From Pleomorphomonas sp. (lineage in GTDB: Bacteria > Pseudomonadota > Alphaproteobacteria > Rhizobiales > Pleomorphomonadaceae): DNA of 53,526 nt. The stretch spans positions 1-53,526 of the forward strand of contig JAUVXG010000009.1 of the NCBI GenBank assembly GCA_030603685.1, in the 5' to 3' direction. The notes beneath the pieces were generated by a model that was given only the letters and a program-made list of their open reading frames with translations, made no database searches and was not told where the DNA came from. Numbering within the stretch: position 1 is the first letter of the stretch; each line of letters begins with the position of its first letter. The position numbers and the translations under genes are program-made. This document shows positions 28,204 through 36,861 of this stretch, in pieces.

Positions 28204-29651
28204 CCGAAACGGTCGTCGATCAACTGCTGGCTCGCGCCGCAGCCGCCGAGGATGCCCACAAGTGGATCGAGGCGGTGGCTCTCTATGAGGTGGCGCTCGT
28301 TCGGTCACCGGACCATGTACCGGCAATGCTCGGCGCTGCAGCCGCCGCACGCGCCAATGGTGATCACGCCCGCGCCGTCGTGTTCCTGACGCGCGCCGAC
28401 CGCACCGCGCCCGGCCGCGCCGACATTGCCGTGGCACTCGGCGAAGCGCTCGCGGCGACTTCGCGCCTGTCGGAGGCCGCCGTGGCTTTCGAACGGGCTC
28501 GTGCCGCCAAGCCGCTCGATGCCGGCCTCGCCGCCCGCCTGGGAGCAGCCCGTCTCGCGGCGGGCGATGCTCCTGGGGCGGTCTCGGCGTTCGAGGCGGC
28601 GCTACGTCTCGATCCTGCCGAGCCCCGCGCCCTTGGCGGCCTCGGCCCGGCGCTGGCCTCCGCCGGTCGTCCTCTGGCTGCGCTCGAGGCATTTCGCCGG
28701 TCTGGAGACCCTCGCCCGCGCGCCGAGCGGGCGGCGGCGCTGCTGGCGCTGGGCGACATGGCCGGAGGTTTCGCCGACCTCGATGCCATCGCCGCTCGTC
28801 CGGTCTGGGCGACGAAGCTTCAGGCCTGGGACGGCTTTCCGCTCGACCGTCCGCTATTCGTCTGGGCCGGGGGCGATCCGCTTGATCTCGCCGCTTTTGC
28901 GCCGGCCTTGCCTCTCGCCCGGTCGTTGGTGGCCGACCTCGTTCTGGTGGTTCCCAAGCCTTTCATGCGTCTGGCATCGGCGCTGGCCGGGGTCGGCCGT
29001 GTCGTCGCCGACAATGACGATCTCGGCGGCTTGATCGAGACCGTCGGTGCAGCAGCGCCGCTTGTCGGGCTGCCGCATCGGCTTGGTCTGACGGCGGGTA
29101 GTTTTGCCGCGAACGCCCCGCTGCTGGCCGTCGAACCCATGCTCGCCGACCGTTGGAGCGCCCGGCTCGATCTCGGGCGAGGACGGCCCGCAGTCGGCCT
29201 TGTCTGGGGCGGAGGTTTCGGTCTTGCCGATCTCGAACCGCTCGCCGGCATCGCCGACCTGAGGTTCGTTGCCCTCGAACGATTGCCTTCGGCCACGCTT
29301 GCCCGTTCGTCGTCGCCATCGGGATGGGAGGTTGCCGGCGCGCCGATCCGCGTCGAACATCCCGGCCCCGATTTCGAAGCCGGCATCGACGCCCGCGTCG
29401 ACTGCGCCGCGCTCATCAGCCGGCTGGATGCCGTGATTGCCGTCGACGGCCTGCCGCTTCGCCTGGGAGGTCTGCTCGGGCGTCCCGGTGTCGCGCTCCT
29501 GCCCGTGGCCACCAGTTGGATATGGCGGATCGAAGGTGGCAAGACACCCGTCTATCCGTCGCTGTCGTTGTTGAGGCAGGCGTCGGAGGGACCGCTCGCT
29601 GCCTTGTTGCCAGAAGCGGTCCAACGCATCCGCAGCATGGTCCATGAATGA
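28200..29651 (+). CDS. TPR protein with a degenerate glycosyltransferase-like module
   Basis: The 483-residue protein starts with an ATG that overlaps the previous stop (ATGA), so translation is coupled. TPR helices fill ~1–190 (AVALYEVALVRSPDHVPAML, AAVAFERARAAKPLDAGLAA, GAVSAFEAALRLDPAEPRAL). A glycosyltransferase-like module follows (~210–480) with GLVWGGGFGLADLEPLAGI, a PLRLGGLLG helix in which Arg421 replaces the family's His, and a final PVYPSLSLLRQ in place of WYPTxRLFRQ. It is a shorter, more eroded relative of the upstream protein, probably a duplicate. Function is unknown; it may work in a complex with its partner. Confidence 0.78.
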   Translation: MTETVVDQLLARAAAAEDAHKWIEAVALYEVALVRSPDHVPAMLGAAAAARANGDHARAVVFLTRADRTAPGRADIAVALGEALAATSRLSEAAVAFERARAAKPLDAGLAARLGAARLAAGDAPGAVSAFEAALRLDPAEPRALGGLGPALASAGRPLAALEAFRRSGDPRPRAERAAALLALGDMAGGFADLDAIAARPVWATKLQAWDGFPLDRPLFVWAGGDPLDLAAFAPALPLARSLVADLVLVVPKPFMRLASALAGVGRVVADNDDLGGLIETVGAAAPLVGLPHRLGLTAGSFAANAPLLAVEPMLADRWSARLDLGRGRPAVGLVWGGGFGLADLEPLAGIADLRFVALERLPSATLARSSSPSGWEVAGAPIRVEHPGPDFEAGIDARVDCAALISRLDAVIAVDGLPLRLGGLLGRPGVALLPVATSWIWRIEGGKTPVYPSLSLLRQASEGPLAALLPEAVQRIRSMVHE

Positions 29652-29900
29652 CCGCGAGAGGAAAATCCCACCGGAAATCAGCTGGTTCCGGGAAGCATGT
29701 TGCCGCGGAATGCAAGTCGGACGACAATAGGGGAATGATATTTTACAAACAGGCCGTTCCCTAGGGAATGGTATCTCTTGCCAATTGCACTCGTCCTTTT
29801 AGGATTTCAACCTGTCGGGAGATGCCGAGGCGCCGAGAGGCGCCCGAGGCTTCCGGACAAATGCGATGCAGGGCGTCGCCAAGGGCTGGAGACTGGAAGC
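29652..29900 (+). promoter_or_regulatory. promoter region of the sulfate transporter operon
   Basis: The 249 bp upstream of the binding-protein gene contain an A/T-rich patch (ATGATATTTTACAAAC at 29735–29750) in otherwise GC-rich DNA, followed by the palindrome TTCCCTAGGGAA at 29757–29768. No gene is visible. The frame of the sulfate-binding protein is open back to 29778, but that stretch does not look like a signal peptide. Confidence 0.45.
29731..29776 (+). promoter_or_regulatory. candidate operator: palindrome and paired GGGAATG sites
   Basis: GGGAATGATAT (29731) recurs as GGGAATGGTAT (29764), 33 bp apart (about three helical turns). The second copy overlaps the perfect 12-bp palindrome TTCCCTAGGGAA. 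This arrangement suits a dimeric repressor or activator bound on one helix face. No known regulator site was recognised. Confidence 0.35.
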
Positions 29901-30920
29901 ATGAGAGGCTCGAAACGTCTGGGATTGTTCGCCGCGATCATCGCGGCACCCCTGGCCCTTGCCGGTCCCGTCGCCGCGGTGACGCTGACCAACGTCTCCT
30001 ACGATCCGACCCGCGAGTTCTACGAGGCCTACAATGCTGCCTTCGCTGCCCACTGGAAGGCGGAAACCGGTGAGGACATCGCCATCCGCGCTTCACATGG
30101 CGGCTCCGGCAAGCAGGCGCGCGCCGTCATCGACGGTTTGCCGGCCGATGTGGTGACCCTGGCTCTCGAAAGCGACATCAACGCCATCGCCGAGAGGACG
30201 GGCAAGATCCCGGCCGATTGGCGCGGCAAGCTGCCGCACAACTCCGCACCCTACACCTCGACCATCGTGTTCCTGGTACGCAAGGGCAACCCCAAGGGCA
30301 TCCTGGACTGGGGCGATCTCGTCAAGGACGGCATCGAGGTGATCACTCCCAATCCGAAGACGTCGGGTGGCGCTCGCTGGAACTATCTTGCCGCCTGGGC
30401 CTGGGCGGCTGGTCAGTACGGCGGCGACGAGGCAAAAATCCGCGACTTCGTCTCTACGCTCTACAAGCATGTGCCGGTGCTCGATACCGGCGCTCGCGGC
30501 TCAACCGTCACCTTCGCCCAACGCGAACTCGGCGACGTCCTGCTCGCCTGGGAGAACGAGGCCTTTCTGGCGCTCGATGAGTTCGGCGCCGACAAGTTCG
30601 ATATCGTGGTGCCGCCGCAGTCGATCCTCGCCGAGCCTCCGGTCGCCGTCGTCGAAGGCAATGCCAAGGCCAACGGCGCAGAGAAGGAAGCCCGCGCCTA
30701 TCTCGAATACCTCTATTCTGCCGAGGGGCAGACGCTCGCAGCCAAGTTCCATTATCGTCCGTCCGAGCCGAAGCTGGTCGACCCGGAGCTCTTGAAGGCC
30801 ATCCCCGAACTCAAGCTGATCAGCATCGACGATCCGCTGTTTGGCGGCTGGGCCAAGGCGCAGCCTTACCACTTCGGCGATGGCGGCGTGTTCGATCAGA
30901 TCTACAGGCCGGGACAGTGA
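29901..30920 (+). CDS. sbp: sulfate/thiosulfate-binding periplasmic protein
   Basis: The 339-residue periplasmic solute-binding protein has a signal peptide ([20 protein letters not shown], cleaved near GPVAA–VT). Family signatures are [38 protein letters not shown] and [19 protein letters not shown], the last lining the oxyanion site. It delivers sulfate (or thiosulfate) to the CysTWA transporter. The ATG at 29901 follows GGAGACTGGAAGC and starts a normal signal peptide. It could be named cysP; sbp and cysP paralogues are hard to tell apart. It is the first gene of the operon. Confidence 0.95.
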   Translation: MRGSKRLGLFAAIIAAPLALAGPVAAVTLTNVSYDPTREFYEAYNAAFAAHWKAETGEDIAIRASHGGSGKQARAVIDGLPADVVTLALESDINAIAERTGKIPADWRGKLPHNSAPYTSTIVFLVRKGNPKGILDWGDLVKDGIEVITPNPKTSGGARWNYLAAWAWAAGQYGGDEAKIRDFVSTLYKHVPVLDTGARGSTVTFAQRELGDVLLAWENEAFLALDEFGADKFDIVVPPQSILAEPPVAVVEGNAKANGAEKEARAYLEYLYSAEGQTLAAKFHYRPSEPKLVDPELLKAIPELKLISIDDPLFGGWAKAQPYHFGDGGVFDQIYRPGQ

Positions 30921-30928
30921 AGGAGCCC

Positions 30929-30949
30929 GCCGGCAGCCCACGTGCCGGC
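30929..30949 (+). other. intercistronic hairpin between sbp and cysT
   Basis: GCCGGCA (30929–30935) pairs perfectly with TGCCGGC (30943–30949) across 7 nt, 8 bp after the sbp stop, without a T tract. Hairpins here commonly protect the binding-protein mRNA from 3' exonucleases and so give more binding protein than permease. The effect is inferred, not shown. Confidence 0.5.
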
Positions 30950-31083
30950 AATGCCGAATGGAGGGAAAGCCAGGTGGATCGCGATGGCGCTGCTCGGCTT
31001 TCTCTGTCCCCCGATCGCACGAGACCTTGCCGCCGGCGGACCGGAACATTCCGATCTGCCGGCTTCCCCTGAAAGCGAGGCCG

Positions 31084-31926
31084 ATGACCCTCAACGCGCC
31101 CTTTGTCAAGCCGAGCATCCTGCCGGGCTTCCGCCTGACGATCGCTTTTACGCTCCTCTACCTGACGGCGATCGTGCTCCTGCCACTCGGCGCCCTTCTT
31201 TTCAGGGCGTCTTCGCTGGGGGTGCATGAGATCGTCGCCCTGGCGCTCGACAGCCGCACGCTGTCGGCGCTGAAGCTGTCCTTCCTCACCAGCTTCGCCG
31301 CCGCCGCTTTCAACGTCCCCTTCGGTCTGCTGATCGCCTGGGTGTTGGTCCGCTACGATTTCCCCGGTCGTCGCTTCTTCGACGCCATCATCGATCTGCC
31401 TTTTGCTCTGCCGACGGCGGTAGCCGGCATTGCGCTGACCGCGCTCTATGCGCCGAAAGGTTGGATCGGATCCGTGGCCGCAGTCTTCGGCCTCAAGATC
31501 GCCTTCACGCCGCTTGGCGTCTTCCTGGCGCTGGTGTTCGTCGGTCTGCCCTTCATCGTGCGTACGGTGCAGCCGGTGCTGGCCGAGGTCGACCGCGAAC
31601 TGGAGGAAGCCGCAGCCACTCTCGGCGCCGGACGGCTCAGAACCGTGGCATCCGTGGTTCTGCCGGTGCTCAGTCCGGCCATCCTGACGGGCTTCGCCCT
31701 GGCGTTTGCCCGAGCGGTCGGCGAATACGGCTCGGTCATCTTCATCGCCGGCAATATCCCCTACGTGTCGGAAATCGCGCCGTTGCTCATCGTCATCAAG
31801 CTGGAAGAATTCGACTATGCCGGCGCCACGGCCGTGGCCGCGATCATGCTGATGATCAGTTTCGGAACGCTGCTTCTCATCAATCTCATCCAGGCCCGGG
31901 CGCGCGCGAGGTATGGTCATGTCTGA
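31084..31926 (+). CDS. cysT: sulfate ABC transporter permease CysT
   Basis: The 280-residue membrane protein has about six hydrophobic segments and the ABC permease EAA loop (VDRELEEAAATLGAGRLRTVASVVLP in pattern, near 165–190). FARAVGEYGSVIFIAGNIP is typical of CysT/CysU. It forms the transmembrane channel with CysW. The ATG at 31084 follows GCGAGG and begins at the family start; the frame is open upstream to 30841 inside the sbp gene and is not used. Its stop overlaps the start of cysW. Confidence 0.95.
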   Translation: MTLNAPFVKPSILPGFRLTIAFTLLYLTAIVLLPLGALLFRASSLGVHEIVALALDSRTLSALKLSFLTSFAAAAFNVPFGLLIAWVLVRYDFPGRRFFDAIIDLPFALPTAVAGIALTALYAPKGWIGSVAAVFGLKIAFTPLGVFLALVFVGLPFIVRTVQPVLAEVDRELEEAAATLGAGRLRTVASVVLPVLSPAILTGFALAFARAVGEYGSVIFIAGNIPYVSEIAPLLIVIKLEEFDYAGATAVAAIMLMISFGTLLLINLIQARARARYGHV

Positions 31927-32839
31927 CGGTTCCATCGCGGCGGCCGTGTCGCTCGATGAGGCGACGTCCACCGGAGACGCCGCCGCGCGCCCGGCGCAGC
32001 GACGCCTGCCGACGGAGGAGGCTCCGTGGGTCAGGCGATTGTTGATCGGGCTGGCGGTTGGCTTTCTGGGACTGTTTCTGCTGCTGCCGCTGATCACTGT
32101 CTTCATGGAGGCGTTCCGCAAGGGAGGCGGAGCCTTCCTCGCCGCTTTCGCCGATCCGGCGGCCATCGACGCCATTCTGCTCACCTTGATGGTGGCGGCC
32201 ATTGCCGTGCCCGCCAACCTCGTCTTCGGCATTTCGGCGGCCTGGGCGATCGCCAAGTTCGATTTTCGCGGCAAGGCCTTCCTCGTCACGCTGATCGACC
32301 TGCCGTTCTCGGTATCGCCGGTGGGCGCCGGTCTCGTCTATGTCCTGCTCTACGCCAGTCACGGCCTCCTGGGGGGGCTGGTTCAGTCGGCCGGCATTCA
32401 GGTCATCTTCGCCCTGCCGGGGATCATCATGGCGACGATCTTCGTCACCTTCCCCTTCATCGCCCGTGAATTGATCCCGTTAATGGAAGAGCTCGGCGAT
32501 ACCGATGAAGAGGCGGCGTTGACGCTCGGTGCCTCCGGATGGCGGATGTTCTGGACGGTAACCTTGCCCAACGTCAAATGGGCGCTTCTCTATGGCGTGC
32601 TGCTCTGCAACGCCCGCGCCATGGGCGAGTTCGGCGCGGTCTCGGTCGTGTCGGGCCATATCCGCGGCTACACCAACACCATGCCGCTCCACATCGAGAT
32701 CCTTTACAACGAATACCAGTTCGTCGCCGCCTTCGCCGTCGCCTCGCTGCTCGCCGCCCTGGCGCTGGTGACGATCGGCGTCAAATCCTGGCTGGAACAT
32801 CGCTACGCCGGCGATCTCGCCGCCGGCCACCGCCACTGA
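31919..32839 (+). CDS. cysW: sulfate ABC transporter permease CysW
   Basis: The 306-residue membrane protein has a ~35-residue polar N-terminus, then about six membrane segments. The EAA loop is [22 protein letters not shown], and [19 protein letters not shown] is a CysW hallmark. It pairs with CysT. I chose the ATG at 31919, where GAGG lies 7 nt upstream; the ATG at 31913 is too close. It overlaps the cysT end by 8 bp, so translation is coupled. Confidence 0.95.
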   Translation: MSDGSIAAAVSLDEATSTGDAAARPAQRRLPTEEAPWVRRLLIGLAVGFLGLFLLLPLITVFMEAFRKGGGAFLAAFADPAAIDAILLTLMVAAIAVPANLVFGISAAWAIAKFDFRGKAFLVTLIDLPFSVSPVGAGLVYVLLYASHGLLGGLVQSAGIQVIFALPGIIMATIFVTFPFIARELIPLMEELGDTDEEAALTLGASGWRMFWTVTLPNVKWALLYGVLLCNARAMGEFGAVSVVSGHIRGYTNTMPLHIEILYNEYQFVAAFAVASLLAALALVTIGVKSWLEHRYAGDLAAGHRH

Positions 32840-32850
32840 CGGAGTCCTTG

Positions 32851-33894
32851 ATGGAACTCGACATTCGCAACCTTACGAAGACTTTCGGCAGCACGGCGGC
32901 ACTCCACGGCGTAGACCTCAAGGTCGCCTCGGGCGAGCTCCTGGCCCTGCTCGGGCCGTCCGGCTCGGGCAAGACGACGCTTCTGCGTTGCGTTGCCGGC
33001 CTCGAAATCCCCTCCGGCGGCCAGATCCTGTTCGGTGGCGAGGATGCCAGCTTCAAGAGCGTGCAGGAACGGCAGATCGGCTTCGTGTTCCAGCACTACG
33101 CGCTCTTCAAGCATCTCACCATTGCCGACAACATCTCCTATGGCCTGAGGGTGCGACCGCGCCGGACGCGACCGTCGGCGATCGCCATTCGCGACAAGGT
33201 CGAGGAACTGCTCGCCCTGATCCAGTTGCCCGGCTATGGCGGTCGTTATCCCAGCCAGTTGTCCGGCGGTCAGCGCCAGCGGGTGGCGCTCGCCCGCGCG
33301 CTTGCCGTCGAGCCGCGCGTGTTGCTGCTCGACGAACCCTTTGGAGCCCTCGACGCCAAGGTGCGCAAGGAGCTGCGCCTGTGGCTCAGGGAATTTCACG
33401 ACCGTACCGGCCACACCACGCTGTTCGTGACCCACGACCAGGAAGAAGCACTGGATCTCGCCGATCGCGTCGTCGTCATGAGCAATGGCAAGATCGAGCA
33501 GGAAGGAACACCCGAAGACGTCTATGACCGGCCAGCGACCCCCTTCGTGTTCGACTTCATCGGCGAGTCGGTCCGCCTCGACATCCGGGTCGACAAGGGG
33601 CGTCCCTTCGTTGGCCAGCAGGAGGTTTCGATCCCCCGGCTGCCGCCGCTTCTCGTCGACGGGCCGGCGAAACTCTACGTCCGGCCCGAGCACGTTGCCT
33701 TCCGCCGCGACGGCGAGGGGCTCTGGGCAACGGTGGTATCGCTGCATCGGTCGGGATCGTCGCGCCGGATCGGCTTTCGCGCCGACGGGACCGACACGGT
33801 GATCGAAGCGCTCACGCCGGCCGACCGCGAACCGCCCCGCATAGGTGACCGTGCCGCGCTGGAAATCCGAGCGGCCGGTCTGTTCGCGAACTGA
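32851..33894 (+). CDS. cysA: sulfate ABC transporter ATP-binding protein
   Basis: The 347-residue ATPase has Walker [10 protein letters not shown] (Lys41), the Q loop [12 protein letters not shown], signature [15 protein letters not shown], Walker [15 protein letters not shown] and the switch His in [17 protein letters not shown]-terminal TOBE-like regulatory domain (~240–347; [12 protein letters not shown]) follows. It energises sulfate uptake by CysTW. The ATG at 32851 follows GGAG with 6 nt spacing, 11 bp after cysW. It is the last gene of the operon; no terminator hairpin is obvious after it. Confidence 0.96.
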   Translation: MELDIRNLTKTFGSTAALHGVDLKVASGELLALLGPSGSGKTTLLRCVAGLEIPSGGQILFGGEDASFKSVQERQIGFVFQHYALFKHLTIADNISYGLRVRPRRTRPSAIAIRDKVEELLALIQLPGYGGRYPSQLSGGQRQRVALARALAVEPRVLLLDEPFGALDAKVRKELRLWLREFHDRTGHTTLFVTHDQEEALDLADRVVVMSNGKIEQEGTPEDVYDRPATPFVFDFIGESVRLDIRVDKGRPFVGQQEVSIPRLPPLLVDGPAKLYVRPEHVAFRRDGEGLWATVVSLHRSGSSRRIGFRADGTDTVIEALTPADREPPRIGDRAALEIRAAGLFAN

Positions 33895-33996
33895 GACCGA
33901 CGCGGCGCAATTGCCGTTCTCCGCAACCGGTGATACCAATTACATTTGGAAACATCACCGATGCGCGTTGCGCGCATGAATTGCGTCGAGAACTCC

Positions 33997-34380
33997 ATGC
34001 GTTCATTTATTGTTGCTGCGGCGCTTCTGCCGCTTGTCACCGCCGTCCATGCCCAAGACCTCGTCTACAACCTCAGATCCGGCGAGACGGTGTCCGAAGG
34101 GTTGTACCTCTCTACCGATCACTGCGTTTCCGTCGGCCAGTACAGGACCAAGGTCCTTAAGGAGCCGTCCCACGGCAAGCTGGTCATCCGTCCCGAGACC
34201 TTTGTCATCAATGAGCCGCCCTGCAAGGGGCGGAAGTTCGTCGGCACCAGGTTGTCCTACACCTCGGCCAAGGGCTTCCGTGGCACCGACCATCTGTCGG
34301 TCAGCCTCGGCTATCCCATCGATACGTCCCAGATGCAGTACACATACAAGACCTACGACGTCACTCTGAACGTCCGCTGA
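33997..34380 (+). CDS. small exported protein with a cadherin/Ig-like pattern
   Basis: The 127-residue protein has a signal peptide (MRSFIVAAALLPLVTAVHA, then QD) and a mature part of ~108 residues. The mature sequence has KEPSHGKLVI followed by LSYTSAKGFRGTDHLSVSL and ends in a Val-rich strand. The pattern 'GxL... ytp..gF.GtDxfxv' is like bacterial cadherin/Ig-type beta domains. Two Cys (in DHCVSV and PPCKGRK) could form one disulfide. The function is not known; a periplasmic or surface binding role is possible. The ATG at 33997 was chosen because it begins a proper signal peptide; upstream ATGs at 33946 and 33961 would place charged residues first. It lies ~100 bp after cysA. Confidence 0.7.
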   Translation: MRSFIVAAALLPLVTAVHAQDLVYNLRSGETVSEGLYLSTDHCVSVGQYRTKVLKEPSHGKLVIRPETFVINEPPCKGRKFVGTRLSYTSAKGFRGTDHLSVSLGYPIDTSQMQYTYKTYDVTLNVR

Positions 34381-36861
34381 TCAGGCGCCGCGCGGCTTGG
34401 CGCGTCGGGTTGGCTCGGCGGCGAGCGGGTTCTCCGGCCAGGGATGCTTGGGGTATCGCCCCTTGAGATCCTTGGCTACGTCCTTCCACGAACCGCGCCA
34501 GAAGCCGGGCAGATCCCTGGTCGTCTGGATCGGTCGGTGGGCCGGCGACGTCAGCACGAGGGTCAGCGGCACACGGCCGCCGGCAATGGCCGGATGGCGA
34601 TCGAGGCCGAACAGCTCCTGCACCCGGATCTCCACGGCCGGTCCACCGTCGGCCCCGTAGTCGATGGGGACCCGGCTACCCGTTGGCGCCTCGAAGTGGC
34701 TTGGCATCAGCCGATCCATATCCTGCCTGAGGCCATAGGGAAGAAGCCGGTCGAGCGCGGCGCCAAGCAGAGCCGCATCGATGTCATCAAAGCGGGTCAC
34801 GCCGTCGACGAACGGACCGAGCCAGTCGTCGAGGCTATCGGCGAGCCCGTCATCGGAAAGATCCGGCCAGGGTTCGCCCACGGTTTGGTTGAGGAAACTG
34901 GAGCGCTCCTTCAGCCGTCGCTGATCCTTGGACCAGCCGAGACGGTCGACGCCGATGCGCCTGACGCCGGACAGAAGTGCGGCCACGGTCTCTGCTCCGG
35001 CCGGCGCGGCCACGGGCTCCTCGGCGAGCCTCACCGCTCCAAGCCGACGGATGCGGCGAGCGCGAACGGCGCGGGCCGTCGCGTCGAACAACACGGCTGT
35101 TTCCGCGACGATCCGGGACGCGAACAGCGTCTCGATCTCGTCGCGGGAAATGGCTGCGGCCAGCCGGATACGTGCGCGCTCGGCCTTGCCGGCGAGATCG
35201 GCAACGACAATGTAGCCTTCCCTGGCGAGCCGGTCGTGCTCTTCCAGCAGCCCTCCTCGGCCACTGGCCAGGCGAAAGGCTCCCGGCTGTCCGCGCGCCT
35301 CGGCGATACGGTCGGGATAGGCGAGGGCGAGGATGGCGCCCGGAGCAAGCGGCGCCGGCGACGGCGCGGGGGCATCGCCTCCGCCCGCCAGCTTCGCCCA
35401 CTTGGCCGCCATCGCTCGTGCGTCGGAAGCTCGCTGTCCTCGGTCGGCGCGGAAGCGCTGGAGACGATCGGCGAGGTCGGTTGCGTCGCCGCCGAGACCC
35501 TGCTCGGTCAGGATCGCGGCGATGTCGGCTGCCATTCGCCCCGCGCCGAACGCGGCGGCGCGATGGACCATGTGGGCGACGCGGGGCGGCAGAGGCAGGC
35601 GCGCCAGCGCCTTGCCTTCCGCGGTGATGCGACCGTCGTCATCGAGCGCCTCGAGACCGCGCAGCAGGTCCACCGCCTCGTTCCAGGCCGGCCTTGGTGG
35701 CGGGTCCAGAAAGGCGAGGGTGGTCGGGTCGCCGATGCCGATGGCGGCGAGGTCAAGCCCCAGTTGGCTGAGATCGGCCTCGAGAATCTCGGGTGTCGAG
35801 TACGGCTGCAGCGCCGCCGTCTGCCCCTCGTTCCAGAGCCGCCAGCAGACGCCCGGCTCGGTACGGCCGGCGCGGCCGCGCCTCTGGTCGGCCGAGGCGC
35901 GGGAGACGCGCACCGTCTCAAGCCGCGTCAGGCCGGTGTCCGGCTCGTACTTCGGTACGCGGGAGAGGCCGCCATCGATGACGAGGCGCACGCCGTCGAT
36001 GGTTAGCGACGTCTCGGCGATGGCTGTGGCGAGCACCACCTTGCGCTCCGGCGCCCGGCAAGGGCGAATGGCGAAATCCTGTTCGGCGGTGGTCAGCGCG
36101 CCATAGAGCGGCGCGAGGCGGACGCCGACCGGCAGACGACCCTCGAGCCGCTCGGCGACACGGCGTATCTCCGCCTGGCCCGGCAGGAAGACGAGGGCCG
36201 AACCACCTTCTTCCCTCAGCGCTCGCAACGTCACGTCAGCCACCTGATCCTCGAGCCGCAGAAGCGGGTCGCGGTCGACATGGCGGGTCTCGACCGGAAA
36301 GGCCCGTCCGGCACTTTCGACAACCGGTGCCCCGCCGAGAAGGGACGCCACGCGTCCGCCGTCGAGCGTGGCGCTCATCACCACGATCCTCAAGTCGTCC
36401 CTGAGCGTCGCCCCGTCGAGCGAAAGCGCGAGGCCGAGATCGCCGTCGAGTGAGCGTTCGTGAAACTCGTCGAACAGCACCGCCGACACGCGCTCAAGAA
36501 GCGGGTCCTCGACGATCATGCGCGTGAACACACCTTCGGTGATCACTTCGATCACCGTGGTCGCGGAGACCTTCGAGTCCATGCGGACTCGATAGCCGAC
36601 CGTTTGTCCGACGCTCTCGCCGAGGCTTTCGGCCATGCGCGCTGCCGCTGCACGGGCGGCGATCCGGCGTGGCTCGACGACGAGCAGCTTGCCCTGCCGC
36701 CAAGGCGCGTCGAGCAGCGCCAGCGGCACCCGCGTCGTCTTGCCGGCGCCGGGCGCGGCGACAAGAACGAGACGCGGGTTGGCTTCAAGCGAGGCTCGGA
36801 CGTCGTCCAGCACCGCATCGATGGGCAGCGGCGGCGAAAAGCGATCCGGAGTGGAGATCAC
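34381..36861 (-). CDS. hrpB: ATP-dependent helicase HrpB
   Basis: The 826-residue DEAH-type helicase has Walker A APGAGKTTRVPLALL near 45–55, the DEFH variant in LFDEFHERSLDGDL, motif III SATLDG, motif V ETSLTIDGV, motif VI QRRGRAGRTEPG, and a C-terminal HrpB-specific domain ending with basic residues. These are RNA-helicase-like proteins of unclear role in most bacteria. I placed the start at GTG 36861, giving MISTPDRFSPPLPIDAVLDD; this GTG overlaps the TGA of the upstream lytic transglycosylase gene (GTGA), so translation is coupled. The open frame continues upstream only as the other gene's shadow. Confidence 0.93.
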   Translation of the reverse strand: MISTPDRFSPPLPIDAVLDDVRASLEANPRLVLVAAPGAGKTTRVPLALLDAPWRQGKLLVVEPRRIAARAAAARMAESLGESVGQTVGYRVRMDSKVSATTVIEVITEGVFTRMIVEDPLLERVSAVLFDEFHERSLDGDLGLALSLDGATLRDDLRIVVMSATLDGGRVASLLGGAPVVESAGRAFPVETRHVDRDPLLRLEDQVADVTLRALREEGGSALVFLPGQAEIRRVAERLEGRLPVGVRLAPLYGALTTAEQDFAIRPCRAPERKVVLATAIAETSLTIDGVRLVIDGGLSRVPKYEPDTGLTRLETVRVSRASADQRRGRAGRTEPGVCWRLWNEGQTAALQPYSTPEILEADLSQLGLDLAAIGIGDPTTLAFLDPPPRPAWNEAVDLLRGLEALDDDGRITAEGKALARLPLPPRVAHMVHRAAAFGAGRMAADIAAILTEQGLGGDATDLADRLQRFRADRGQRASDARAMAAKWAKLAGGGDAPAPSPAPLAPGAILALAYPDRIAEARGQPGAFRLASGRGGLLEEHDRLAREGYIVVADLAGKAERARIRLAAAISRDEIETLFASRIVAETAVLFDATARAVRARRIRRLGAVRLAEEPVAAPAGAETVAALLSGVRRIGVDRLGWSKDQRRLKERSSFLNQTVGEPWPDLSDDGLADSLDDWLGPFVDGVTRFDDIDAALLGAALDRLLPYGLRQDMDRLMPSHFEAPTGSRVPIDYGADGGPAVEIRVQELFGLDRHPAIAGGRVPLTLVLTSPAHRPIQTTRDLPGFWRGSWKDVAKDLKGRYPKHPWPENPLAAEPTRRAKPRGA

